Positions 24,765 to 34,605 of a DNA stretch of 64,000 nt are shown here, one piece after another. The position numbers and the translations under genes are program-made. The notes under the pieces were generated by a model, which was not told the DNA's origin, made no database searches, and saw only the letters and a list, made by a program, of their open reading frames with translations. Positions within the stretch are counted from its first letter, which is position 1. Every line of letters begins with the position of its first letter. The DNA comes from JAHRAW01 sp965226545 (GTDB lineage Bacteria; Pseudomonadota; Gammaproteobacteria; Arenicellales; Poriferihabitantaceae), in assembly GCA_965226545.1 (NCBI GenBank), contig OZ245364.1:1302001-1366000 (forward strand), given 5' to 3'.

Positions 24765-26753
24765 TTATGACGCATCGAGCGGCGGCAGTGATTCGAATTG
24801 CAACGCCAATTCATCGGCGGTGCGATAGCCGTAGAAATGTTGTTGGTCGAGCGGTGCGCCGTCGGCGGTGAACAGCAGGACCGCCGGCGGGCCGAATACG
24901 CCGAAGCGTTTTTTGAGCGCATTGGTGTTGGCGTTGTGCGGGTCGGTGAGGTCGATTTGTACGGCGATGAATCGGTCGCGCAAGGCGGTTTTGATGCGGC
25001 TATCGCGGAAGGTGGTGCGCGCCATGCGCCGACAATCGACGCACCAATCGGCGTAAAAATCAATCAGCACCAATCGCCGTTCGCGTTTGGCGCGCGCAAA
25101 TAATGCCGGCAATTCGTCGACGGCGGTGACTTGGATGAATTCGGCTTTGGCGGCGCGCGTGTCGTGCGCGCCGAGCGGCGCAAGCAGATGGCGTTCGCCT
25201 TGTGCGCCGCCGATGAGCGCAATCATTCCCCAGCCCAAGGCGATGACGCCGAGCGCGCCGGCGCAAAATCGCGTGATGTGTCGGCGGTTGGGTTGCATCG
25301 ATGCGCGCACCGCGATGACGAGCAAATAAACGCCGCCGGCAATGAGCGCCGCGCCGGACAGCGACAGCACCGGCGCTTGCGGCAATGCGCCGAGCAGATA
25401 AATCGCCGCGCCGATTAAGACCGCGCCGAACAGATGATTAATCGCGCGCAATCGCGGCCCGGCATTCGGCAGATAACGCCCAGCGCCGGCGCCGAAGGCA
25501 ATCAACGGCAGCCCCATGCCGAACGCCATTGCGGTCATCATCAAGGCGCCAAGCGCGGCGTCGCCGTTGGCAATCGCCAGCGCCAAAAATGAAATCAACA
25601 ACGGCGAGACGCAGGCGCTGACGACCAACGCCGACAATGCGCCGAGCGCGAATATTGTCAATGACGGCATCAATGATGGCGTCGATGGGTTGCCGCTGAG
25701 GTGTGCGGTGCGGTGATGCAGAAAGGTTTGCACGCGCGCCGGCATCGCCAGCCGATAGACGCCGAACAGCGACAACGCCATGCCGACCAACACGACCGCC
25801 AATGCGCCAATCGCCCAGCGGTTTTGGAAATAGGCTTGCAATTGCGCGCCGCTTGCGCCGGCGATGGCGCCGATGGCGGCATAACTGCACATCGTGCCGA
25901 GCACATATACGGCGGCGAGGCGCGCGCCTTGTTGCGGCGTCAAGCGTTGATTGCGGCGAAGCGCGCCGAATAAAATCGGCAACATCGGCAATACGCACGG
26001 CGTAAACGCCGCCAACACGCCGGCCAATAATGCGCCGAATAAAGTGCCGAGTAGGGTGCCGAATAAAGTGTCGAAGAATGAGTCGAAGAATGCGCCAACC
26101 GATTCGCCAAATTGGGTGGTAAACGAAGTGTCGAACAATTGTCCACGTGCATCATTCGAGGCACCGTTTAACGATTGGTTCGATGCGTCGGCGTTGGCGA
26201 TGTCGATGAGCGACGGTAAATTGACCGCAAAGGTTTTGTTGACCGGCGCATAACAAATGCCGCCGTCTGCGCAGCCTTGATAGGTTGCCAACAATGCAAT
26301 TTTAGTCGGCGCAGGCGAGGCGCGTTGCAAGGTGATGGCGGCGTCGAAGTCGTCCGCCAACACTTGGCTTGCGCCGAAGTAGGGGTCGGTTTTGGTTTGT
26401 CCGCGCGGCAATGCAACTTGCGCAACGACCGCGGCGCCTTCGGTGCGGAAGGTGATTTTGTCGCGGTATAAATAATAACCGTCGGCGATTTGGAAACGAG
26501 TTTCGATGTCGCCGACTTGGCGGTCGCGCGACGGGTTGACCGACAATATAAACGCCTCGTCGACGCGCAGATATTCGCTTTGGGTAAATCCGTTGAGCAA
26601 TGCATCCAACGCGTCGCCGAGTTTATCGGCGGCGGTTTGTTGGGCGACGGATGTTGTGTTACACAGCAACAATGCGGCGAATGCGAATGCAACCGTTGGC
26701 GCACTTAAACGCGGTCGTGAATATGTCGGCAAAGGCGAGTGCGGCGCGGTCAT
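24765..26753 (-). CDS. dsbD: Thiol:disulfide interchange protein DsbD
   Basis: DsbD moves electrons from cytoplasmic thioredoxin across the inner membrane to periplasmic DsbC, TlpA-type and CcmG-type proteins. The 662-residue protein has a signal segment (about residues 18-38) and an N-terminal immunoglobulin-like domain with the pair in CADGGICYAP. The eight-helix membrane domain carries Cys in TPCVLPML and in SACVSPLL. The C-terminal thioredoxin domain has YADWCVDCR. All six catalytic cysteines are present. Just before the first membrane helix, five 12-bp repeats (26032-26091) encode a Phe/Leu/Asp-rich FFDSFFDTLFG-like stretch not expected in the family. Confidence 0.93.
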   Translation of the reverse strand: MTAPHSPLPTYSRPRLSAPTVAFAFAALLLCNTTSVAQQTAADKLGDALDALLNGFTQSEYLRVDEAFILSVNPSRDRQVGDIETRFQIADGYYLYRDKITFRTEGAAVVAQVALPRGQTKTDPYFGASQVLADDFDAAITLQRASPAPTKIALLATYQGCADGGICYAPVNKTFAVNLPSLIDIANADASNQSLNGASNDARGQLFDTSFTTQFGESVGAFFDSFFDTLFGTLLGTLFGALLAGVLAAFTPCVLPMLPILFGALRRNQRLTPQQGARLAAVYVLGTMCSYAAIGAIAGASGAQLQAYFQNRWAIGALAVVLVGMALSLFGVYRLAMPARVQTFLHHRTAHLSGNPSTPSLMPSLTIFALGALSALVVSACVSPLLISFLALAIANGDAALGALMMTAMAFGMGLPLIAFGAGAGRYLPNAGPRLRAINHLFGAVLIGAAIYLLGALPQAPVLSLSGAALIAGGVYLLVIAVRASMQPNRRHITRFCAGALGVIALGWGMIALIGGAQGERHLLAPLGAHDTRAAKAEFIQVTAVDELPALFARAKRERRLVLIDFYADWCVDCRRMARTTFRDSRIKTALRDRFIAVQIDLTDPHNANTNALKKRFGVFGPPAVLLFTADGAPLDQQHFYGYRTADELALQFESLPPLDAS

Positions 26754-26799
26754 CGATGGTCGTTTGGTGAAGGTTGCGGCTGAGTGGTCGGCGGGCGGG

Positions 26800-27030
26800 A
26801 TGCGCTATGATTGTAAACCGAATGCGGGGTTAATGTTTGTTAAGTTTACTTTACAAAGTTCACTTCATAAGTTTACTTCGCAAGTTTACTTCGCAGTTTG
26901 CTTCGCAAGTTCACTTCGAAAGTTCCCTTGTACTTGTTTCATCAAAGTTTGCATTTACATTATAACATTAACAGTTGCATTGTTACTGTTACTTTCACTT
27001 TTACTTCGACTACTTCGACTCCCACTTCCA
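26800..27030. repeat. AAGTTTACTTCG / TTACTTTTACTTCGAC repeats before fxsA
   Basis: AAGTT(T/C)ACTTCG-type units of about 12 bp recur between 26835 and 26920. A C/T-rich run (ACTTTTACTTCGACTACTTCGACT) leads to the fxsA start. No gene is seen; dsbD and fxsA diverge from here. Confidence 0.75.
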
Positions 27031-27032
27031 TC

Positions 27033-27452
27033 ATGCGAATATTTTTACTGTTATTCATATTGCTCCCGCTGGTCGAGATTTATTTATTGATTACCATCGG
27101 CGGCGCAATCGGCGCGTTTACGACGATTTTGTTAATTCTCGCCACCGCCATACTCGGCGTGTGGTTGGTGCGCGCGCAGGGGTTTTCGGTGTTTGCGCGG
27201 TATCGCCAACAATTGGCAAGCGGGCGTTCGCCGGCGATGCAAGTGTTCGAGGGAATGTTGTTGTTCGTCGCCGGGGCGTTGTTGTTGACGCCCGGCTTTT
27301 TCACCGATGCAATCGGCTTCATCCTGCTGGTGCCGAAGTTGCGCCGCGCGCTTATTAATGCCGCGATTGGGCGGCGGGTAGTCGATGTGTTCGTCGCCCG
27401 ACGCGGCGGGCGGGTGATTGAGAGTGAGCGAGACGACGATTCGCAGCGATAG
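27033..27452 (+). CDS. fxsA: FxsA family membrane protein
   Basis: The 139-residue inner-membrane protein starts MRIFLLLFIL. Four hydrophobic segments are seen (about residues 3-20, 24-46, 75-95 and 96-106), with the conserved LPLVEIYLLI and LLLTPGFFTDAIGFILL stretches. In E. coli FxsA overproduction lets F plasmids resist exclusion by phage T7; its normal job is not settled. It precedes groES-groEL on the same strand, an arrangement also seen in E. coli. The frame is open upstream through the repeats, but homology starts here. Confidence 0.88.
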   Translation: MRIFLLLFILLPLVEIYLLITIGGAIGAFTTILLILATAILGVWLVRAQGFSVFARYRQQLASGRSPAMQVFEGMLLFVAGALLLTPGFFTDAIGFILLVPKLRRALINAAIGRRVVDVFVARRGGRVIESERDDDSQR

Positions 27453-27565
27453 ATTAAATGTATGGGCGACTGTTAATTTAACGAGTAAACCCCCGTCATC
27501 GCCGACCGATTTTGTCGATTTTTGCCGAATCCGCCGAAAAAGTTCATCGAATTGCCGCCATACAC

Positions 27566-27593
27566 TTGATTTTTTTCAATCCGCCGTTATAAT
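27566..27593 (+). promoter_or_regulatory. Predicted groESL promoter
   Basis: TTGATT (27566-27571), 16-bp spacer, TATAAT (27588-27593). No convincing sigma-32 site or CIRCE repeat is seen. Confidence 0.6.
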
Positions 27594-27714
27594 TGGCAAC
27601 CACTTGCGGTGATTGCTAATAACGCCATTTGGCGTTGGTATTGGTCGCAATTGGGCATTTGTTGTTTTTATTAACGTTTTTACTGCTACTCAACTATTTT
27701 CAGAGGAATTCGAG

Positions 27715-28005
27715 ATGAAAATCCGTCCACTTCATGACCGTGTCGTGGTTCGTCGTTTAGAAGACGAGCGAACCAGTCCGGGCGGCATCGTTATCCCCGA
27801 CTCCGTCGCCGAAAAACCGATGCAGGGCGAAGTCCTCGCCATCGGCAAAGGCAAGGTGTTGGAAAATGGCGATCAACGCGGTTTGGATGTCAAAGTTGGC
27901 GACAAAGTGCTGTTTGGAAAGTATTCCGGCACCGAAGTCAAAGTCGCCGGTGAAGAGGTATTGGTGATGCGCGAAGATGACATCATGGGTGTCATTGAGG
28001 GCTAA
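27715..28005 (+). CDS. groES: Co-chaperonin GroES
   Basis: The 96-residue lid of the chaperonin. MKIRPLHDRVVVRR is the canonical start, preceded by CAGAGGAA. The mobile loop ERTSPGGIVIPDS that docks on GroEL is present. groEL follows after 38 bp behind the same AGAGGAAT ribosome-binding sequence. Confidence 0.98.
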   Translation: MKIRPLHDRVVVRRLEDERTSPGGIVIPDSVAEKPMQGEVLAIGKGKVLENGDQRGLDVKVGDKVLFGKYSGTEVKVAGEEVLVMREDDIMGVIEG

Positions 28006-28043
28006 ATTCAACGCAGTTTTTTCTTTTTTCAGAGGAATCAATC

Positions 28044-29687
28044 ATGGCAGCAAAAGAAGTTGTATTCGGCGAAAGCGCGCGCGCGCGCATGCTGCGGGGC
28101 ATCAACACCCTTGCGGACGCCGTCAAAATCACCTTGGGTCCGAAAGGGCGCAATGCGGTGCTGGATAAATCATTTGGCGCGCCGACCATCACCAAAGACG
28201 GTGTTTCGGTCGCCAAAGAGATTGAACTTAAGGACAAACTCGAAAACATGGGCGCACAAATGGTCAAAGAAGTCGCTTCCAAGACTTCCGATGATGCCGG
28301 CGACGGCACGACCACGGCGACCGTGTTGTCGCAGGCAATGGTTATCGAGGGCTTGAAAGCGGTTGCGGCCGGCATGAATCCGATGGATTTAAAGCGCGGC
28401 ATCGACAAAGCGGTCGCCGTTGCGGTCGAAGAGTTGAAAAAACTCTCGCGCCCGTGCGCCGACCACAAGGAAATCGCCCAAGTCGGCACGGTCTCAGCCA
28501 ATGCCGATGAAAATGTCGGCAACATCATCGCTGAAGCGATGGAAAAAGTCGGCAAAGAGGGCGTGATTACGGTCGAAGAAGGCAATACGCTGGAAAACGA
28601 ACTCGATGTCGTCGAAGGCATGCAGTTCGACCGCGGCTATCTTTCGCCGTATTTCATCAACGACCAAGACAGCATGGCGGTCAATTTGGAAAGTCCTTAT
28701 GTGTTGATTTACGACAAAAAGATTTCCAACATCCGCGATTTGTTGCCGACCCTCGAAGCGGTCGCCAAAGCCAGCCGTCCGTTGTTGGTGATTGCCGAAG
28801 ATGTCGACGGTGAAGCGTTGGCGACTTTGGTGGTCAACAACATTCGCGGCATCGTCAAAGTGTGCGCGGTCAAAGCGCCGGGTTTCGGCGACCGTCGCAA
28901 AGCGATGTTGCAGGATATCGCCATCCTGACCGGCGGTCAGGTTATCAGCGAAGAAGTCGGCATGAGTTTGGAAGGGGCGACGTTAAACGACCTCGGTCAA
29001 GCCAAGCGCATTGCCATTTCCAAAGAGAACTCGACGATTATTGACGGCGCCGGCGACAGCAAAGATATCGAAGCCCGCGTCAATCAAATTCGCACGCAGA
29101 TTGAGGAAGCGACCTCCGATTACGACCGCGAGAAAATGCAGGAACGCGTCGCCAAATTGGCCGGCGGCGTTGCGGTCATCAAAGTCGGCGCCGCCACCGA
29201 AGTCGAGATGAAGGAAAAGAAAGCGCGCGTCGAAGATGCCTTGCATGCAACCCGTGCGGCGGTCGAAGAGGGCGTTGTGCCCGGCGGCGGCACGGCGTTG
29301 GTGCGATGCACGTCCACTGTCGCCAAAGTCAGCGGCGACAATTCCGACCAGGATATGGGCGTGAAAATCGCATTGCGTTCGTTGCAAGAGCCGTTGCGTC
29401 AAATTGTCGCCAATGCCGGCGAAGATTCGTCGGTTATCCTCAACAAGGTCGCCGAAAACAAAGGCAATTTCGGCTATAACGCCGCCAGCGGCGAATACGG
29501 CGACATGATTGAGATGGGCATTTTGGACCCAACCAAAGTAACCCGCGCGGCATTGCAAAACGCCGCCTCAATCGCCGGTCTGTTGATTACGACCGAAGCG
29601 ATGGTCGCCGAAATCCCCGAAGACAAACCGGCCGCACCGATGCCCGATATGGGCGGCGGTATGGGCGGCATGGGCGGCATGATGTAA
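28044..29687 (+). CDS. groEL: Chaperonin GroEL
   Basis: The 547-residue chaperonin folds proteins in an ATP-driven double ring with GroES. The ATP site DGTTTATVL lies near residue 87-95, with the apical domain in the middle of the chain. The C-terminus ends in the Gly-Gly-Met repeat tail (GGMGGMGGMM) that lines the cavity. It forms a two-gene operon with groES and ends at a strong terminator. Confidence 0.98.
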   Translation: MAAKEVVFGESARARMLRGINTLADAVKITLGPKGRNAVLDKSFGAPTITKDGVSVAKEIELKDKLENMGAQMVKEVASKTSDDAGDGTTTATVLSQAMVIEGLKAVAAGMNPMDLKRGIDKAVAVAVEELKKLSRPCADHKEIAQVGTVSANADENVGNIIAEAMEKVGKEGVITVEEGNTLENELDVVEGMQFDRGYLSPYFINDQDSMAVNLESPYVLIYDKKISNIRDLLPTLEAVAKASRPLLVIAEDVDGEALATLVVNNIRGIVKVCAVKAPGFGDRRKAMLQDIAILTGGQVISEEVGMSLEGATLNDLGQAKRIAISKENSTIIDGAGDSKDIEARVNQIRTQIEEATSDYDREKMQERVAKLAGGVAVIKVGAATEVEMKEKKARVEDALHATRAAVEEGVVPGGGTALVRCTSTVAKVSGDNSDQDMGVKIALRSLQEPLRQIVANAGEDSSVILNKVAENKGNFGYNAASGEYGDMIEMGILDPTKVTRAALQNAASIAGLLITTEAMVAEIPEDKPAAPMPDMGGGMGGMGGMM

Positions 29688-29710
29688 TCACGATGTACTT
29701 GTGATGCGAC

Positions 29711-29738
29711 AAAGCCCCGCTTCGGCGGGGCTTTTTTT
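29711..29738 (+). terminator. groESL terminator
   Basis: AGCCCCGC-TTCG-GCGGGGCT hairpin followed by T6-7. Confidence 0.93.
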
Positions 29739-29872
29739 ATTTGTGGCGGTTGTATCAGTGCCAACCCCCCTGCACTATCATTAGTTTTGGCGTATTCGCA
29801 TTGTTAATTCTCCACAAATCGCCGCCGTTGGTTTTAAATAACACAATCGGCATTTTTGATGGATAATTCTGG

Positions 29873-29902
29873 TTGACAATGCGCGGCGAATGGGATTAAT
29901 AT
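29873..29902 (+). promoter_or_regulatory. Promoter of the frameshifted autotransporter gene
   Basis: TTGACA (29873-29878), 18-bp spacer, TAATAT (29897-29902). An AAGGA ribosome-binding site lies just before the ATG at 29976. Confidence 0.65.
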
Positions 29903-29975
29903 TGCGCGACATGCTGGCGTCGCTCATTCGGGCGAGCCGCTTATTTTTTTAACCACTCGCACCCAAGGAAAATTC

Positions 29976-30899
29976 ATGAATACCAACACCAACACCAACA
30001 CCAACACCAACATCGCTCATCACCACCGCCCCAATTTTTCATTAAAATTAAGCAGTTACAAAGTTACACTCGCCTTATTTGGCTTGTTGTTTCTTGGCGT
30101 GGTGATGCCGGCAAAGGCGCTGGAATTCAATGAAGGCGCAAACCCGGGCAATACCGTATTCACCGTGGGCGAATATTCATCCGTCACGCTCGGCAATGCT
30201 ACAGGAAATGAGTTCTATACTTTGTTCATAAACGGCCACCACCAAGTCGGCGGCCGCCAAGTGATTCCAGGGCTAACGTACTACTCCGCACGGCGCGCCG
30301 GCGCGATTCCGGCAAGGATAAGCGGTACGCCGACTGTGCTTCGCGAGTCTACGATTAAATACTCAGCCGCATTCTTCGATGATGATGATAAGATTCACGC
30401 CGTGGAATTTCAATTCCTCTTAGTCGTGGTTGCGCCAATACCGACATTCCCTGAAGGCTCAAACCCGGGCGATACCAAATTCACCGTGGGCGATGTATCA
30501 TCCATCACGCTCGGCAGTGCATCAAGAAATCCGGACTATGTTTTGTCAATAAACGGCGCCAATGCAGTCGGCGGCGGCGAATTGGTTCCAGGGCTAACAT
30601 ACCATTCGCAGAGCGGCGCGACTCCGGCAACGATAAGCGGTACGCCGACTGCGGTTGGCGAGCATGTGATTACATACACAGCCAGCATCCACTATGATAG
30701 TGATAATATCAACGCCATAGAATTTGAATTCACCTTAAGCATAGTCCCGGCAGTGCCGGAATTCTATGAAGGCGCAAACCCGGGCAATACCGAATTCTTC
30801 GTGGGCAGATACTCATCCGTCACGCTCGGCAATGCCACAAGAAATCCGTTCTATAGTTTGCAAATAAACGGCTACCGCGAAGTCGGCGCCGCCAAGTGA
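29976..30899 (+). pseudogene. Ig-repeat autotransporter, N-terminal part ahead of a frameshift
   Basis: The start is followed at once by six AACACC-type hexamers (29979-30014), giving an Asn-Thr repeat ahead of the signal peptide (hydrophobic core LALFGLLFLGVVM, ending near AKALE). Three ~100-residue Ig-like repeats follow, each with an EGANPGN or EGSNPGD start, an S(V/I)TLG strand and a PGLTY...ISGTPT end. In the third repeat one G is missing around 30885-30888 (GTCGGCGCC against GTCGGCGGCC in the first repeat), so the frame hits TGA at 30897. The rest continues in the next entry; together they would make about 1500 residues. Confidence 0.82.
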
Positions 30900-33800
30900 T
30901 TCCAGGGCTAACGTACTATTCCGCACGGCGCGCCGGCGCAACTCCGGCAAGGATAAGCGGTACGCCGACTGTGGTTCGCGAGGCTACGATTAAATACATA
31001 GCCGGACTCTTCGATGATGAAAATCAAATCCACGCCGTGGAATTTCAATTCACCTTAAGCGTAGTCCTGCCGCCACCGTCATTCCCTAACGGCGCAAACC
31101 CCGGCGATCAATCGCTGGTCATCGATGATGTTGCCGCCATCACGCTCGGCAATGGCGTCGGCGGCGAAGGTACGCTGAATTATGCATTAACCAGTGCAGG
31201 CGCAACGATTGCCGACGGCGATGCCATAGTCGCCGGCTTAATCTATACCGCCGCCGGCGGCGGGAATGCGGCAAGGATAAGCGGCACGCCAACCGCCACC
31301 GCCACCCGAGCCGCTTTCACCTACACCGTCACCGAATCCGCCGCCACCGCCGAAAGCGCAGCCTTCATATTCAATCTCGAAGTGTTGCCGAGACCAACCT
31401 TCGCCACGCCACAAACCGATTTGGATTTCACCGCCGGATACGCCCGCACCTTCACCTTGGCGCCGGCCAGCGGCGGCAGCGGTGCATTGGCGTATACCCT
31501 CGCCCGACAAAACGGCACCGTGCCCACGCAAGCCTTGGCATTCGCCAATTCACGCGTATTGCGCAGCACGGCTTCGTTAACGACGAGCGATGCGGGTGAT
31601 TACATATTGACCGCCACCGACACCAACAACATTAAAGCGCATACGACTTTCGCCATCGCCGTCGCCAATGAATTGCGATTCGCAAGCGGGGCAAACCCGG
31701 GCGACCGTGGGGTGCTGACGACGACTGCATCGACGATAACGCTTGGCGATGCCGAGGGCGGCAAGGCGAAGGTGGCTTATGTGCTTAGTGTTGGCGGCAC
31801 CGCCGTCACCGGCGGCAACGAAGTGCTTGCCGGCATGACCTACACCGCTCGAAGTAGTTCGCCTGCCGCAACCATTAGCGGCACGCCGACTGCGCTTAAT
31901 AGCGGCGTCGATTTCACTTACATTGCAACCGACGCCAACAATGCAAGCGTAACTTTCGGCTTCACTTTAAGCGTCGTCAAGCCGAATTTTCCGGCAAACT
32001 TCGCCGCCACTTATACCCGCGACCATCCGATTTACAGCAGCCGTGACGCCGTCAGCGCAAGCGGCGATGCATTAACCTTGCCGGCGGCGAAGTCAAGCGG
32101 CACGCCGAACTACACCGCCATCGGCAATCTGCCGAACGGGTTAAGCGCAACCGATTTGGGCGACGGGCGACAAATCATCCGCGGCAGCCCGACGCAAGAC
32201 GGGGTGTTTTCCTATATGCGCATCGCCACCGACGCCAACGGCGCCGACACCTTCACCTTAACCCTGCACATCGCCGCCGTCATTGCATTTGCGGCGGCGC
32301 AACCGCAAGTGCATTTCACCGCCGCCGACGCCAACACGGCCAGCCTATTGACCGCAAGCGGCGGCACCGGCGATTTGGCTTATTCGTTGACTCGCATCAG
32401 CGGTGATGTGCCGGCGGGGTTGACGATTAACCCCGCCTCCGCCGAATTGGACGCAACAAGTGCGATTGCCGCAAGCGACTCCGGGCGATACATCGTGACC
32501 GCAACCGACACGCTCGGCGCAACGATGATTTCGTTGATTCGCATGCAAGTCGCCGACGCACTTGGCGTCGCCGTGGGCGACTTGACCTTGACGATAGGCA
32601 CGGCGGTGCAATTGCCGTTGGCCAGCCAAGGGCGCGCGCCTTTTGTCTATTCCGTATCCGGTTTGGGCGACGGGTTAACCTTTGATTCGAATCCGAACAT
32701 TCGTGCAATTGACGGCGTATTAACCATCGCCACCGCCGCCGATTTGGCGTTGCCGTTGACCTATGCGATTGAAGACGCCAATGGTGCAATGACAAGCGAT
32801 GCATTTACGCTGCACATCATCCCATTGCGATTCGCAACCGCGCAACGCACCTTGCGATTGCAAACCGGGCAAACGAAAAGTTACAACTTGGCCGATGAGT
32901 TAACTGTCGCCGACGGTGCAGGCGGCGTCGCCTACGCCATCACCCCGGATCCGAGTGCCTTGACCGGGTTAACCTACGACAACACAAACGCCCCGCAACT
33001 CATCGCCACTGAAGCGTTTGCCGTCGACGACAATGCGGTGTTGACCTACACTTTGACCGCCACTTACAGCGTCGGTGCGCAAAACCGAATCGCATCACAA
33101 CGCATCGTGCTCGATGTGCAAATAAGCGGCGAAAAACTTTCGGATGTGATTGAAGAAGTCATCAGCAAAGTTGCGGCAACGGTAATCGGTGAAACATTAA
33201 GCGCAATTACTGAACGCTTGTCCGCCGCCGCCGGCAGTGTGGTGCCGTTGGCATCGATAGGCGGGCAAACGCCGCAGATGGCATTGGCAAGTTACGCAAA
33301 AGCGGTGGCCGATGGCGGCGACGACAACAACGCATTACTCGCCAACAGTCGATTCGTGTTGCCATTCGCATCGTTGCCGAGCCATTCGAATGTCGGGGCG
33401 GTTTGGGGCAGTACGCAAATGCGCGAACTCGATGGCGATGCCGATGCGGTCGATTGGAGTGGCGATGTTAAAGGTGTTCATCTTGGCGTGGATTTTAAGA
33501 TAGGCGATAACTTAATCGGCGTCGCCGTATCGCAAAACGACACCAACATTGATTACAAAACTGTGGACGCGCAAGGCGGCATCGAACAAGGCAAATACGA
33601 AATTTCGTTAACCGCATTGCATCCGTACATCAATCGTAAATACGGCGAGGTTGATTATTGGGCGAGCATCGGCTTGGGCGAAGGCGAGATGAGCATCACC
33701 GAACAAGGCGGCGATGCAATCAAAAGCGATCTTGCCTTAACCGCAATCGGCGGCGGCGCCGGCGTGCAACTCGAACCCGGCTTGGAATTGCGCGTCGAAG

Positions 33801-34489
33801 TGCAAACCGCCGACATCGATATCGAAGGCAACACCTCAAGCGGATTATTGCAACAAGACCTCAGCACAAACTCGATTCGCGCACTGGCAAGATGGCAAAA
33901 CTTGTATCTCACGCCGACCATACCGTTATTCGCCGCCAACCAAACCGCCTTCTTCGAAGCCGGCATGCGCCGCGATTCTGGCGACGGCGAAAGCCGCCGC
34001 GCCGCAATGGAAGCGGCACTCGGCTGGAATTACCGCGGACAACGCGCGACCATCGAAGCCGCCGCACACGGTTTATTCGGACGCAAAGATTATCGCGAGT
34101 GGGGCGCGTATACAAATGTGCGCGTCAGCGGCGGCGACGACGGGCAGGGCTTGTCGTTGCGCGTGCGCCCAAGTTATGGCGAATCTCAAGGCGAATTCGG
34201 TCGCGTATGGAATGCCGATTCATTCGACGACATTGTCGCGGACGACAGTAACAGCGACAACACCGCCTACCAATGGCGCACCGAAACGCGTTTATCGTAC
34301 GGCATCCAAAGCGCAAGCGGATTGGTTGCGCCGTTCGTTGACGCCGCCGCCGACACTTACCGCCTCGGCGTCGATTGGTCGCCGCATCGATATTTCGATG
34401 TCGATGTCAATGTCACCGGTGAACGTCGGCACAGCAGCGATGATGCGGATGAACGACGCGTGTTGTTGCAAGGGGAAGTGAAGTTTTAA
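30896..34489 (+). pseudogene. Ig-repeat autotransporter, remainder with beta-barrel
   Basis: This frame carries on from the third Ig-like repeat without a signal peptide of its own. A GTG at 30896 is its first possible start, but translation there could not yield a secreted protein. About seven more He_PIG/cadherin-like repeats follow, then a linker (VIGETLSAITERL, PLASIGGQTPQ) and an autotransporter barrel with LHPYINRKYG, DYWASIGLGEGEM, AAHGLFGRKDY and a C-terminal LQGEVKF. The barrel matches the genes at 14877-16358 and 47900-53062. If the frameshift is a sequencing error or switches in the population, the full protein is a surface adhesin of about 1500 residues. Confidence 0.82.
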
Positions 34490-34538
34490 TGCGGTGAACA
34501 AGTGTCGACCACTGTCGACACGGTTACAATCGTAACGC

Positions 34539-34576
34539 GCCCGCCGTTGTCGTTAACGACACGGCGGGCTTTTTTT
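34539..34576 (+). terminator. Terminator of the frameshifted autotransporter gene
   Basis: GCCCGCCGTTGTCG-TTAA-CGACACGGCGGGC then T7. Nearly the same stem follows the 47900-53062 paralogue. Confidence 0.93.
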
Positions 34577-34605
34577 GTGTTACTTGTATTAAACACTTTT
34601 GTTAA

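Noticed and set aside
27500..27600. Sigma-32 promoter or CIRCE element for groESL
   Set aside because: No CTTGAAA with a spaced CCCCAT and no CIRCE inverted repeat; a sigma-70-like pair is the better match.
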